Shown here one piece after another: positions 20,838 to 32,069 of a stretch of DNA of 64,000 nucleotides (its first letter is position 1; each line of letters begins with the position of its first letter). The position numbers and the translations under genes are program-made. The stretch is from Candidula unifasciata (taxonomy: Eukaryota; Mollusca; Gastropoda; Stylommatophora; Geomitridae). The notes beneath the pieces are model-generated. The model did no database searches, was not told where the DNA came from, and saw nothing but the letters and a program-made list of their open reading frames with translations. The stretch spans positions 62,001 to 126,000 of the forward strand of contig CAJHNH020002032.1 in assembly GCA_905116865.2 (NCBI GenBank), given 5' to 3'.

Positions 20838-21108
20838 AAGTAAAAGACCATTTCCCCTAACTTCAGGCATATTGGGCATATAGGGCTAGCCCTATATTTT
20901 ATAGATTAATCAGCACTTTGTGGGTGTGTGATCAGTGTCATGCTGGTCACATTTACTTCCCAGAATTCCACCTGGCACCACTCAAGGCTGGGTCGACCCG
21001 GGAGCCAAGGTAATTTTTTAAGAAAGCCCCGTTTAATCAGGGCCCGAAGCCATGACCTTCTGTTCTGCAGGCGAGCATCTAGCTGCTGCACCACAGTGAC
21101 TCCCACTT
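20838..21108 (-). mobile_element. tRNA-derived SINE, family B (full length)
   Basis: The best-preserved family-B copy. On the minus strand the head reads ggagtcactgtggtgcagca, then gctagatgctcgcctgc (A-box region) and 'ggtcatggcttcgggccc' (B-box position), matching a tRNA-type Pol III promoter. The body contains 'ggtgccaggtggaattctgg', gaagtaaatgtgaccagc and 'ctataaaatatagggctagc', and the tail ends 'ggtcttttactttt'. About 270 bp. Not a functional tRNA, because no cloverleaf continues past the B box. Confidence 0.8.
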
Positions 21109-21221
21109 GCACGCATTAGTCTTTCACAAGATGTACTATTCATTAATTCATTGTGTATCTTCTGGGGGTGGGGAGTAGGGGGGGGGGTGCATTCCTAAGA
21201 GGTTACAGTATATACATCAGC

Positions 21222-22195
21222 CACTGAAGGTGCCAGTGAGACCGTGAAGGTGCCAGTGTGACAGTGAAGGTGCCAGTGTGACAGTGAAGGTGCCAGTGGG
21301 ACCATGAAGGTGCTGGTGTGACAGTGAAGGTGCCAGTGAGACACTGAAGGTGCCAGTGAGACACTGAAGGTGCCAGTGAGACACTGAAGGTGCCAGTGAG
21401 ACACTGAAGGTGCCAGTGAGACACTGAAGGTGCCAGTGAGACACTGAAGGTGCCAGTGAGACACTGAAGGTGCCAGTGAGACACTGAAGGTGCCAGTGAG
21501 ACCGTGAAGGTGCTGGTGTGACAGTGAAGGTGACAGTGAAGGTGCCAGTGAGATACTGAAGGTGCCAGTGAGACACTAAAGGTGCCAGTGAGACTGTAAA
21601 GGTGCCAGTGAGATACTGAAGGTGCCAGTGAGATACTGAAGGTGCCAGTGAGATACTGAAGGTGCCAGTGAGACACTGAAGGTGTCAGTGAGATACTGAA
21701 GGTGCCAGTGAGACACTAAAGGTGCCAGTGAGACTGTAAAGGTGCCAGTGAGATACTGAAGGTGCCAGTGAGATACTGAAGGTGCCAGTGAGACACTGAA
21801 GGTGCCAGTGAGATACTGAAGGTGCCAGTGAGATACTGAACGTGCCAGTGAGACACTGAAGGTGCCAGTGAGACACTGAAGGTGCCAGTAAGACTGTGAA
21901 GGTGCCAGTGAGACTGTGAAGGTGCCAGTGAGATACTGAAGGTGCCAGTGAGATACTGAAGGTGCCAGTGAGACACTGAAGGTGCCAGTGAGACTGTGAA
22001 GGTGCCAGTGAGATACTGAAGGTGCCAGTGAGATACTGAAGGTGCCAGTGAGATATTGAAGGTGCCAGTGAGACTGTAAAGGTGCCAGTGAGATACTGAA
22101 GGTGCCAGTGAGATACTAAAGGTGCCAGTGAGATACTGAAGGTGCCAGTGAGACACTGAAGGTGCCAGTGAGACCCTGAAGGTGCCAGTGATGTT
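21222..22195. repeat. 20-bp minisatellite array (~48 copies)
   Basis: Head-to-tail 20-bp units aaggtgccagtgagacactg, varying mainly at the last six bases (acactg, atactg, actgtg, acagtg). Minus-strand frames reading SHWHLQCLTGTF are repeat artefacts, since three units make exactly 20 codons. Confidence 0.95.
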
Positions 22196-22312
22196 GTCAG
22201 CTTACCTCAGGCACTGAAGATACCAGTAATGTTGTCAGCTTACCCCAGACACTGAAGGTGCCATTGATGTTGTCAGCTTACCTCAGACTCTGAAGGTGCC
22301 AGTGATGTTGTC
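22180..22312. repeat. 38-bp extended units at array edge
   Basis: Three copies of a 38-bp unit, gatgttgtcagcttacctca then gacactgaaggtgccagt. The second half is the neighbouring 20-bp unit and the first half is an 18-bp insertion, so this is a composite derivative at the edge of the 20-bp array. Confidence 0.8.
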
Positions 22313-22529
22313 ATCAAGTATATGCTGAGAAATGTTGCTGCGCAAGGAATCCAAGCATTAATGGTTCCATGTGTAGTTAGGATAATCTGTGGAGTAACAG
22401 AAGATACCATGCTTGTGTTGCATTTGGTGAAATCACACATCCTGATATGCTGAGTCCATGTGCAAGCTATGTATGTTAAGTGTTAAGTCCTGTAGCAGCT
22501 GCGAATCACAGATAGCAGTCCTTAAAGCC

Positions 22530-22785
22530 AAGCTCTAGTATCGATCTAAGGCTGGGGCAAGAAGGACTATCAGTGAAACTTTGGTCTAAGGCTGAGGCAA
22601 GAAGGACTATCAGTGAAACTTGATGGTCTAAGGCTGTGGCAAGAAGGACTATCAGTGAAACTTGATGGTCTAAGGCTGTGGCAAGAAGGACTATCAGTGA
22701 AACTTGATGGTCTAAGGCTGTGGCAAGAAGGACTATCAGTGAAACTTGATGGTCTTAAGGCTGTGGCAAGAAGGACATTTTCATG
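22530..22785. repeat. 42-bp minisatellite, block 1 (~5 copies)
   Basis: Unit of 42 bp: aggactatcagtgaaacttg, then atggtctaaggctgtggcaa and ga. Most copies carry gctgtgg. The same unit makes up the second block at 23424-24008, separated by about 640 bp of different sequence. Confidence 0.9.
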
Positions 22786-23423
22786 GCATTGTGGTGTTGG
22801 GGTGTCTGTGGATTACCTACCTCCCAGGGCAGCAGCCAGAAATGCCCTGTACCAGTTCTAAAAGAAATATGGGTTGTGTTTCTGCCTTCCCCTTTAACAC
22901 GTAGCTAAGGTGGGGCTCACAGTATGCTCATTCCCCGCCACCAGATTGCCTGCTGGTTTTGCTGAGATCTTCATGGCTCTAAGCCTGGCCTAAGCATGAG
23001 TAGTTGGGGCAACTGGATCGTCACGTTCTGAGTCCCTGTGCCTTCACGATAGTTTCCAGTATTCAGGGGAGTTAGCATACTTGTTTCCATTCCTAAGACT
23101 GTTCAGCACACCTCCGGCTCATTCCCACAGGGGGCAGTACGGTGTGGTGCACCGGATTTATTATCGAGGTTTGCTCCTCTAGATCAATTGTGTTTCGCAC
23201 CCCCAGTTACCAGGACTACCTCGGGGAGGCTGTGACTCTTTGCCACACACAATGGTCTTGAGGTAAGAGAGGTTTTGCTAGTTCGAGAGGCGGACAACGC
23301 AATGGACGCTCCTTTCGTGAACAGATATTCACTAGACCTAGGGTGAAGTGGGGGGGGGGGGGGAGGGGAATCACTACCCACAACACCAGCACTTCTCACC
23401 CCCTGCCTCTCGAGGCTCAGTCC
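22786..23423. other. Non-repetitive spacer between two 42-bp blocks
   Basis: Sequence unlike the flanking units, with a G run at 23350-23362 and an A/C-rich stretch. No gene recognised. Confidence 0.4.
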
Positions 23424-24008
23424 CACAAGAAGGACTATCAGTGAAACTTGATGGTCAAAGGCTGGGGCAAGAAGGACTATCAGTGAAACTTGATGGTCTA
23501 AGGCTGGGGCAAGAAGGACTATCAGTGAAACTTGATGGTCAAAGGCTGGGGCAAGAAGGACTATCAGTGAAACTTGATGGTCAAAGGCTGGGGCAAGAAG
23601 GACTATCAGTGAAACTTGATGGTCTAAGGCTGGGGCAAGAAGGACTATCAGTGAAACTTGATGGTCAAAGGCTGGGGCAAGAAGGACTATCAGTGAAACT
23701 TGATGGTCTAAGGCTGGGGCAAGAAGGACTATCAGTGAAACTTGATGGTCTAAGGCTGGGGCAAGAAGGACTATCAGTGAAACTTGATGGTCTAAGGCTG
23801 GGGCAAGAAGGACTATCAGTGAAACTTGATGGTCTAAGGCTGGGGCAAGAAGGACTATCAGTGAAACTTGATGGTCGAAGGCTGGGGCAAGAAGGACTAT
23901 CAGTGAAACTTGATGGTCTAAGGCTGGGGCAAGAAGGACTATCAGTGAAACTTGATGGTCGAAGGCTGGGGCAAGAAGGACTATCAGTGAAACTTTATGG
24001 TCTAAGAC
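23424..24008. repeat. 42-bp minisatellite, block 2 (~14 copies)
   Basis: Same 42-bp unit as block 1 but with gctgggg and alternating ggtctaagg, ggtcaaagg and ggtcgaagg variants. The 14-codon period gives a 256-residue open frame (EGLSVKLDGLRLGQ repeats) that is not called as a gene. Its right edge is interrupted by a hAT-type MITE at 24008. Confidence 0.95.
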
Positions 24009-24190
24009 AGGGCTGTTTAACTAAGTTTACTCAGGATCCCAAATGTTGTAAATGGGGAGTATCAGTGGCCATCTGTCTGAGCCCCAGTGTAGAAAGATCA
24101 CTAATACAGTACAGTTAGCAATGATCTAAGGGCTACTTGCTAGGCCCCGGCGGGCCAGATTTGGCCCACATCCCGCCAGTTGGCATGAAG
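24008..24190. mobile_element. hAT-type MITE, diverged copy
   Basis: Begins cagggctgtttaactaag like the copy at 60183 and contains 'ggcgggccagatttggccc'. Its right end is not clear. Immediately after it, 'tttagtgaaacctaatgg' then tcta resembles a decayed 42-bp unit, so the element may have landed inside the array. Confidence 0.55.
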
Positions 24191-24534
24191 GAATATTTAG
24201 TGAAACCTAATGGTCTAGCAAGTGTTTTCCTGTTAAATAAAAATATTTTAAAACTTATTATTCAGTGGCACTTTCTTATGGTTAAAATCTAGTTAGTTGA
24301 TATATTATTTCAGGTAGGTAGGTGCTTTGCATGAAAAAAAAAACAATAAAAGATTGCCACGTTCAACTGGGGGGGAGCTTTAGGTTATAATTGTGACTAG
24401 GTTATGTGGGCTATATAAAATGGCTTAGCACTAAGATCTCTGCAGTGTTGATGTGTAAAAAAAAAACAAAGACCAAAATATTGTCCTGGCTGGTGACAAA
24501 GTCGTCTACCGGCGAGTCAATAGGCGACCCGGTG
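24191..24534. other. Unassigned AT-rich sequence
   Basis: Beyond a possible decayed 42-bp unit near 24190-24225, I see only A-rich runs and no gene. Confidence 0.35.
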
Positions 24535-25561
24535 GCCGAATGTTGAATTAGGAATTGACATCACAGGACTCAGGACACCCCCATAAACGCTCCGTCCCCA
24601 TCTTCAGCAGCAAGCGAAGACTTAAAATCCCATTGGTACCAGTAACTGTCTGATTGTATATCTGTCTCGTCTTTCTCCTGAATGTCGAGCGTTGGCCAAA
24701 TTCCCTTGTAACTCCCCGCAGTGCCATTCTCCTCAGACCATAATGATCTATCTGTGCCTCAGCACTGTTCACTCGCTCCCAAAGGGCCCTCACAACATCT
24801 AGCTTGTTGTAATAAGTTCACCACCAAGTGGTGTAGAACTAGCCAGTCTATCTGCCTGCTCATTTCCCAACACACTGGCATGACCTGGGAACAAAATCCA
24901 AAGAATGCTAACTACCCGGGACCTCTGAAGTGATGCTTGCCACTCTGCACGGAGCATGCCTGTCTCCACCTTTCTCAGCATGCTCTGTGAGTCAATGACA
25001 ATCATGGCATGTCTGTACAGCTGATTCTTCCATCCAGCGGAAGGCAGCAGAGACTGCCTTCACCTCCATTCTCAAACTAGACGTTGTGATATCATATGCC
25101 AGGCTTTTTTGCACCAAGCGACGTCCATTCGCCTTTGCTATGAACCCCCATGCACTTTGTCTGCCCCCAAACACACAGCCATCTGTATGTACATACAATC
25201 ACATCGCTTGGGCAGGAATTTTCATGAATCATTTGTTGAACTTCTGATTCTGCAGCACAAGCTGGCCAGTCCCCCCACTCACAGCCCAAAGTGATTAGAA
25301 CTCTGTAACAATCTGAAATCTTATTGGACACTTTGACCCACTCCTCTCCTCGTCTAAATTTATCAAGCCTGCACTCATGTTAATTGTGTCTTTAGCTAGC
25401 ATCATCCAAGACATTCCTCTTTTCAGTCTGTGACCATTAGCTCTATCCAGGGCTTCATGCAGGAGGTGCCTCTTGTCCGCAGCTACTCTGAGATATGACT
25501 TTACCTGCAAAACTTTGAGCCTATCTGCAATAGTCGGCAGTGCAAGTATATCGGTCGCCAA
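24535..25561 (-). pseudogene. Non-LTR retrotransposon 3' portion with RNase H domain
   Basis: Minus-strand frames in order: 25295-25561 (LPTIADRLKVLQVKSYLRVA, a region upstream of RNase H), 24992-25198 (MYVHTDGCVF, then SLRMEVKAVSAAF) and 24799-25005 (IVIDSQSMLRKVETG, then PGHASVLGNEQADRLA). All four RNase H acidic positions are still readable: Asp of HTDG, Glu of RMEVKA, Asp of DSQS, and Asp of NEQAD with its upstream His. They are split by a frameshift near 25010-25025 and another near 25200. ORF2 RNase H domains occur in I-group LINEs, so this is a dead I-like element. The 3' end, near 'gttgaattaggaattgac', recurs at 36185 and 62160. Confidence 0.85.
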
Positions 25562-25689
25562 GGATATATTATTTTTCTTCCAGAGTCGTTACTTATACCC
25601 TATTTTTCTTTATTTAAGATGACACCTAGATATGTATTTAGCTCACAGTTCAGAAATAACTATTTTTAAATGCCTTCTTTGTATAATAG

Positions 25690-25880
25690 GACTCTTAATT
25701 TTGTAAATTAAATACAAGTAAAAGAACCCTTTCAGTGCCTTCGGGCATATAGGGCTAGACCTAGATTTTATAGAACAGTTGGCACTCTGGGTGAGGCTGT
25801 CAGCATCACACCAGTCGCCTTTACTTCCCAGGGCCACACCTGGCACCAATTTAAGGTTGACCCCAGAAGGTTAAACTTGA
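25690..25880 (-). mobile_element. tRNA-derived SINE, family B, 3' part
   Basis: Shares 'gggcatatagggctagacct', 'cagttggcactctgggtgag', 'gcctttacttcccagggcc' and 'acacctggcaccaatttaag' with the 20838 copy. The tRNA-like head is missing, consistent with 5' truncation. Confidence 0.75.
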
Positions 25881-26559
25881 ACAATGAGGGAAAACATATT
25901 GTCTTATACATGGTGTGTGTTTATAAGTGTGTGTGTGTCTCACTTTTTAAAATTCTTTCTACAATATATATTTTTAAAAACAAAAACAGATTGTGTTGTT
26001 CATTTTATTTCTGGATATTTCCCACAGTTGGTTGGTTCTATATCTTTTAAAAGTCTTGAGTTGATTCTTGACTCTCAGCATACTGACTCAGACATGACAG
26101 TTCATCCCAACATGACAACTGACAACACCAATGTATTTTTTCTGTGTCTACTAATTTATTTCTGACAGCAAAAACCAAACAAAGTACTAAAATCATACTT
26201 CTGTCTGACAGCATTTGAAAATGAAAACTGAAACCAAATTCAGGCACAAGTCAAATAAGCACAGAATACAAATGTAATCAAGTGAGACAGTTGTCAAGTA
26301 TGACTGAAAGGTAGAGTTCACAGAGGATAAGATTGATATAAGAACTGCAGTCTCACACACACAAATGACAGATTAGGACTGAGAATATATTTGCTTGTGG
26401 TTTATGTAACTCAATGCTGGAGATAACAGAGAGAACAGGAACACATGGAACAACTGTCTATTGCCACAGGAGGTCAAACGCAAAACAGAACACAGGGAAA
26501 AATAATGTAAAATTAGATTTCTTATCAATAAAGTAGTAAATAAGATTTGCATAATATTC
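25881..26559. other. Unassigned AT-rich sequence
   Basis: Contains a short gtgtgtgt run near 25926. No gene or recognised repeat until the 35-bp array. Confidence 0.4.
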
Positions 26560-27295
26560 CCTATGTAAACAGGATATAAAATACAGGCACAGGGTAACTT
26601 CCCCATGGAGATGAGATAAAATACCAGATAGTTCTTTATAGAGACAGGATGTAAAATACAAGATAATTTCTTATAGAGATAGGAGATAAAATACAAGATA
26701 ATTCCTTATAGAGACTGGATGTAAAATACAAGATAATTCCTTATAGAGATAGGTGATAAAATACAAGATAATTCCTTATAGAGATAGGAGATAAAATACA
26801 AGATAATTCCTTATAGAGATAGGAGATAAATACAAGATAATTCCTTATAGAGACTGGATGTAAAATACAAGAACATTCCTTATAGAGACTGGATGTAAAA
26901 TACAAGATAATTCCTTATAGAGACTGGATATAAAATACAAGATAATCCCTTATAGAGATAGGAGATAAAATACAAGATAATTCCTGATAGAGACTGGATG
27001 TAAAATATAAGATAATTCCTCATAGAGACAGGAGATAAAATACAAGATAATTCCTTACAGAGATAGGAGATAAAATACAAAAAAATTCCTTACAGAGACT
27101 AGATGTAAAATACAAGATAATTCCTTATAGAGACTGGATTTAAAATACAAGATAATTCTTTAGAGAGACATGAGATTAAATACAAGATAATTCCTGATAG
27201 AGACAGGAGATAAAATACAAGATAATTTCTTATAGAGACTGGATGTAATAAAATACAAGACAATTCCTTAGAGACAGGAGATAAAATACAACCAT
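26560..27295. repeat. 35-bp minisatellite array (~20 copies)
   Basis: Unit of 35 bp: ataaaatacaagataattcc, then ttatagagataggag, with frequent actggatgt in place of ataggag. Minus-strand frames reading YPVSIRNYLVF repeats are artefacts of the array. Confidence 0.93.
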
Positions 27296-27485
27296 AGAAT
27301 AATTGCCTGTTAAGTCAGAAAGTTGTCTCCTCTTGTGCCACCCTGCTGTGATAGCAACTTAACCAAATGACAGCCAATACTGTAACTGTTGTCTCAGACA
27401 GACAGACCTCAGTTTGCTACTGATATCACTTGTCTTGCAGACATTTAAAGTCTGCACTGCATCAGGAGCTGATGACCACTGGTTA

Positions 27486-27725
27486 CTGACCATTGGTCAC
27501 TTCTTCTTCATGTTTACCAGCTGTAAACTCTGGCAGAAAGTTCTGGTTGTTCAACCACTTTTGAACTGGAGTCCTGTTCCAGAACCTGAGTGTTGTGTGT
27601 ACTGACCATTGGTCACTTCTTCATGTTCACCAGCTGTGAACTCTGGCGGAAAGTTCTGGTTGTTCAACCACTTTTGAACTGCAGTCCTGTTCCAGAACCT
27701 GAGTGTTGTGTGTACTGACCATTGA
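27486..27725 (-). mobile_element. SINE-A fragment duplicated in tandem
   Basis: Two ~114-bp direct copies starting at 27486 and 27602, with a third partial one at 27715. Each contains a reverse family-A segment (agctgtaaactctggcagaa, agttctggttgttcaaccac, tcctgttccagaacctgag) plus flanking 'ctgaccattggtcacttc'. A small tandem array formed from a SINE piece and its flank. Confidence 0.75.
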
Positions 27726-28602
27726 TTACATGAAAGTTGTAGCTGTGAAGGACAGAAATAATTCAGACACAAACATAAACTCATACACTGGTATCTGGAA
27801 GAAAAGAATGCTGATACTTGTCGTTGTGGTCACCAATATCCTGTAACTACATGAACACAAACCAGCAGGCGTATGCACATACCAGCTGATGACACAATAG
27901 TTAGGCTGCACATAAATAAATAAGTAATAAACACACTGTAATTACACAGGAACAATCAGCACAAAATAGTATAAACTTATTACATACACATCAGGACAGT
28001 GTTTTGGAAAATATGTCAACTGTGATATATAAGTGGGTAGATAAAGAAGAAAAAAAAAATGGTTAAAAATGACCTCTGTCAAAATTGTGTTCAAAGGGAA
28101 TGCATCGTTATAATTCCTTGAAACTAAGAAGCAAGTGAAAAAAAAAAAAAAAGACAAATCTGCAGTCTTGGCCAGTTTAAACAATAAAATTCTGGCAGAG
28201 AGTACTTTTGAACCAAAGGGCTTTAAAAAAAATGTACCTGTAGTTTCAGTGATAGAGGTCAGAGAATCATGGCGGTAATCAGCCAAGATACACATGTTTA
28301 TCATAATACTGGGTAATGTACTTCATTTAATGCTTCCCTTTGTTGATGTTTGTTACGGACTCACTTTATGTATTTTTAACACATACAAAAACTGAGATCA
28401 GTAAATTAAAAAAATATTAATGACATGTGTAGAATGTGTTTTTGTTTTTTTAAAGCGTGTTTTTCTTGGAATTTTTGGGTAGGCAACCTTTTTAGTTTTG
28501 TTTTAGTATTCTGGCAGCGAAAAGGTTTAGGGGGGAAAACTCAAATATAAAATGATGTAGTACACAAGAGGAGACTTATTGATCTCTAAAAATAAGAGCA
28601 TT
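27726..28602. other. Unassigned AT-rich sequence
   Basis: A-rich runs and no gene signal. A 120-codon Phe/Leu-rich minus-strand frame at 27942-28304 is not supported. Confidence 0.4.
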
Positions 28603-29027
28603 ACAGTTGTGGGCACAACTTTGGGGCTAGGGACACAGCAGTGGGCACAACTTTAGGGCTAGGGACACAGCTGTAGACACAACTTTAGGGCTAGGGACAC
28701 AGCTGTGGGCACAACTTTAGGGCTAGGGACACAGCTGTGGGCACAACTTTAGGGCTAGGGACACAGCTGTGGGCACAACTTTAGGGCTAGGGACACAGCT
28801 GTGGGCACAATTTTAGGGCTAGGGACACAGCTGTGGGCACAACTTTAGGGCTAGGGACACAGCTGTGGGCACAACTTTAGGGCTAGGGACACAGCTGTGG
28901 TCACAACTTTAGGGCTAGGGACACAGCTGTGGGCAGAACTTTAGGGCTAGGGATAAAGCTGTGGGCACAACTTTAAGGCTAGGGATACAGCAGTGGGCAC
29001 AACTGTAGGGCTAGGGACACAGCTATT
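28603..29027. repeat. 32-bp minisatellite (~13 copies)
   Basis: Unit of 32 bp: acagctgtgggcacaacttt, then agggctagggac. Copies are nearly identical in the centre, with point variants near both edges. Confidence 0.95.
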
Positions 29028-29366
29028 AGTAAATATATTTGTCTCTTTAAGTAATTCCTCTCGTCTGGACTACTGTTGATTAGTACTGTGTGGATAACTA
29101 GGCACTCCACATTAACTAACATCACAAATGTGCAAACAACTGCTACACACGACGAAGGAGATGAAAACGTGCATGGAATATTTAGTAATAAAACCATACA
29201 GCCACAGTGTGGCACTGGCGCTGAGTGAAAACAGAGTCAATTCTAAACAGACACCCACACACACACACGCATAACAATCCCAAAAATGGTCATCACAAAT
29301 GCCTGGTGGCCAACAAAGAGTTAAACATCAAACGTCAAATGTAAGCACATGCAAACAAGGACAGGA

Positions 29367-29588
29367 CCCTTAGACAAACTCTGTATGTAGTGCTAAACCT
29401 ACATTTGTTAAAGACCAGTTGGCACTCGGCGGTTGACGTAGTCAACATACCAGCCGCCGGTACTTCCCACAACTGTTGGCCTGGCAGCCAAAGTCATTTA
29501 GAAACAAAACAGACACAATGCAGATTTGAACCCATGATGTTCAGGCCCTAAGCGAGTATCTAGCATCCACACCACAGTGGTCCCCCAA
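29367..29588 (-). mobile_element. tRNA-derived SINE, family B
   Basis: Diverged but nearly full-length. The minus strand reads gggaccactgtggtgtggat, then gctagatactcgc and 'gatgttcaggcc' in the head. The B-box-like gggttcaaatc lies at about 29531-29541. The tail side carries 'cagttggcactcggcgg'. Confidence 0.75.
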
Positions 29589-29604
29589 ATCACATATATA
29601 TAAA

Positions 29605-29790
29605 AGTAAAGATCCTTTTTATTTTGTTACGCCAGTGATGACATAGAGCATATGTTGCTGAAATCATACATTTATAGACCAATCAGCCCTCAATATGTGA
29701 TGTGGTGAACATCAAGCCAGCAACCTTTACTTCCCAGGCCATTGCCTGCTGCCCATTTGGGTCAATCTCAGAGACAAGAACAAACGTACA
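29605..29790 (-). mobile_element. tRNA-derived SINE, family B, truncated
   Basis: Second family-B copy next to the previous one, in the same orientation. Blocks 'atagaccaatcagccctcaa', 'acctttacttcccaggcc' and 'attgcctgctgcccatttgg' match the family. No head. Confidence 0.65.
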
Positions 29791-29929
29791 CGTATGTGCA
29801 CAACTAAAAGTTCATGGATAATACAACCAAAACTGTTCCATCATCATATTTTTTTTAGCAGAAAATGTTTTCTAAACGTTTGGTTTCCAGGCCTCTTGTA
29901 AAAGTAAACTAACTGGGGTGCTTCTTTCG

Positions 29930-30105
29930 AAACTAGAGTACATCTTTATTTTGTCTGAGAGGCAAGGAATCAACAGTTTGCAGATGAACAGGACATACAG
30001 AACTTACATTTTGGAATAAGACTAAATAAGACCAAAGTCCAGAAGTGGATGAACAACCAGGATTTTTTGCTGAATTTTACAGATGGTAAACGCTAAGAAG
30101 AAACA
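29930..30105 (+). mobile_element. SINE-A dispersed repeat, partial
   Basis: Forward copy with 'tgtctgagaggcaaggaatc', 'aagaccaaagtccagaag', 'tggatgaacaaccaggattt' and end 'aaacgctaagaagaaac'. Confidence 0.7.
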
Positions 30106-30159
30106 CACTACAGAATTAGAGGCTATGATTGATCTATTGTAAAATATGTAATCTTATTG

Positions 30160-30375
30160 TCTTATGCAGGCGTACTCAACAGTCTAAAAGGGTGGTTATC
30201 ATGTTGTTGTTTACAGACAGGCTGTGATATCTACATCTTTTGCTCAAATCTCTAATTAGTCACATTGTATGAAATGCATGATTATAGGGAAGACTGGCTA
30301 TAGCCCCCCCCCCCCCCCCCTTCCTCCCTGGGTCCCAGATCTTCACAAGGCTGGCTGGCTGCAAGGGATCCCCAA
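30160..30375. mobile_element. Family-D repeat (shares one end with family A)
   Basis: Contains 'caggctgtgatatctacatc' then ttttgctcaaatc, ctaattagtcacattgtatg, a run of 18 C and 'ctgggtcccagatcttcac'. The same order is seen at 47105-47290 and 56350-56885. The ctaattagtc to poly-C end is shared with family A, suggesting related elements. Confidence 0.55.
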
Positions 30376-30618
30376 CACTGTCTGTTCACTCGACCAGACT
30401 GCTGATTAGCCATGCATGTCTTTTCTTCCCACTTATATCACTGTCTAGCCATATAAGTTGCTTCCTTGCTTGCCTATATATTCAACTTCTCCTTTCTAAA
30501 ATACTGTAATGTCTTTTGATTTAAGGAAATAATTCATCAGTCTTTGCTTTCTTCCATCAGCTCTCTCTTCATCCTTCTCTTCTCTCTCAGGCATCTCTGT
30601 ATGATGGGTCCACCAGAA

Positions 30619-31219
30619 TGTAATTGGGGATATTTTCACCCAGATTAGAAAGGTTGGGGGGAAAGCCCAAGGTTAACAAGAAAACCGAGAGAAGCCAGAT
30701 ACTCGGATTAACCAAAGTTTTCAAGATAGATGATGACCACGAGTTATCACAAGGAACCCAATGATAGCGACCACAGGTCGCCACGTGGAACCCCAAACAA
30801 CCACATGTTGCCACGTGGAACAAACACTGGGTATAAGACAAGACCCTAGTTAATTTGAGTTAGTATGTGTTGACTGTTGGAGTGAAAGGATGGGAGAGTG
30901 ATTGAGAGAAAGGCAACAATTGCTGTAAGAGGAAGAGCAGACAACGACATCCATTGAAGCCAAGGCCAGACAGGCAATTCTGTGTGAAGCTGAGGAGAAT
31001 ACTCAGATTCATCTGTGCGAACTCTGGTCAGTGACTGTGTGAGAAACCGGCATGTGGGAGTCTGAGTAATGTGGTGTGTGCAAGCTGTATATTAGGACAC
31101 AGACAGGACGTTGATGTAAGTGATAAAATGTCAATAAACGGATGTTTCGTACTGCTAAGTCGGTGTCGGCTTGTCCCAGTTATGTCATAGTAGAATGTGT
31201 GCTAAGAGCATTCACTACA
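30619..31219. mobile_element. Candidate solo LTR
   Basis: A ~600-bp block starting tgtaattgggg and ending near ttcactaca, so it has TG...CA ends with a short inverted match (tgta/taca). It contains an AATAAA at about 31131 followed by a GT-rich stretch, as in R-U5. No flanking 5-bp duplication could be matched and no primer-binding site is seen, so this is tentative. Confidence 0.3.
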
Positions 31220-32069
31220 CACATCATCTCTAAGACAACGAGTCAGCGCCCATAGAAGTGGCTCATTACAGTTCAGACAGAAAAGATGAACCTACAGCCG
31301 ACTGAACACAAACGATTTCTTCTTCATACTGCTCTCAGTCGCATGTCTCTGATGCAGAGTTGATATTTCATTCATTTGCTGCAGCTGCATAGGTAAGTAT
31401 TTCTCCACATACACAAGACATGACAATTAACTAGCTACATTCTTGTGCTGAAAACTGAAATACAAAGTAGAGCTATATGTGTATCTTTCAATGAAGGAAC
31501 TGATTTCTCAATCACACAATAAGTTTACAATAGCCACTATATGAGTCCGTATGTTGGATTTCAATTCACAAAACTACTTCCTAAATGTGAGATCTGTACT
31601 ACATATGTTTGTTTTCCTATGCTAAGAGAGCACAGAAAAATCAATGCCTATTATTCGATGCATACACACAAATCAATCAAATTTATTACGCCTATCAATC
31701 ACTGTTATAATAATCTTTTACAAATAAATGAACATTATTGCACCCATACAGACAAACCTTAAAACAAAAATCGTGATGGAAGCTTTATTCACAAAAGTTA
31801 AAAACATTTTCCAGACTTAAAAAACTGGAACATCTTGAAATATATATTTAAAAAAAAAATGTATAGATTCTTGGAAAAGGAATGTTTAAAAAAAAAAAAC
31901 AACACATTGTACAACCAAAAAATAGTATACACAGTCAGATCCTCTGGATGATGACAGAGGAGAAAATGTGGGAGAGATGCAGCTATAGACAGAGACTTAA
32001 TTTCACACTGCCCTGGCCTTTCATGGAAGGATTACACCAACGTCATGATCACTAAGTACAATTCAGCTG
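31220..32069. other. VAMP 3' flank or 3'UTR region
   Basis: Downstream of the VAMP stop on the minus strand. The first convincing AATAAA on that strand lies near 31779-31784, so the VAMP 3'UTR might extend to about 31.76 kb. Otherwise AT-rich and featureless. Confidence 0.3.

Noticed and set aside
20838..21108. tRNA gene suggested by A- and B-box-like sequence
   Set aside because: The homology continues into a shared SINE body found at eight places, and no complete cloverleaf with anticodon can be drawn. The same applies to the heads at 15375, 29367, 32070 and 39300.
21195..22156. Minus-strand His/Trp-rich repeat proteins
   Set aside because: They are read-through of the 20-bp array in several frames with no unique sequence.
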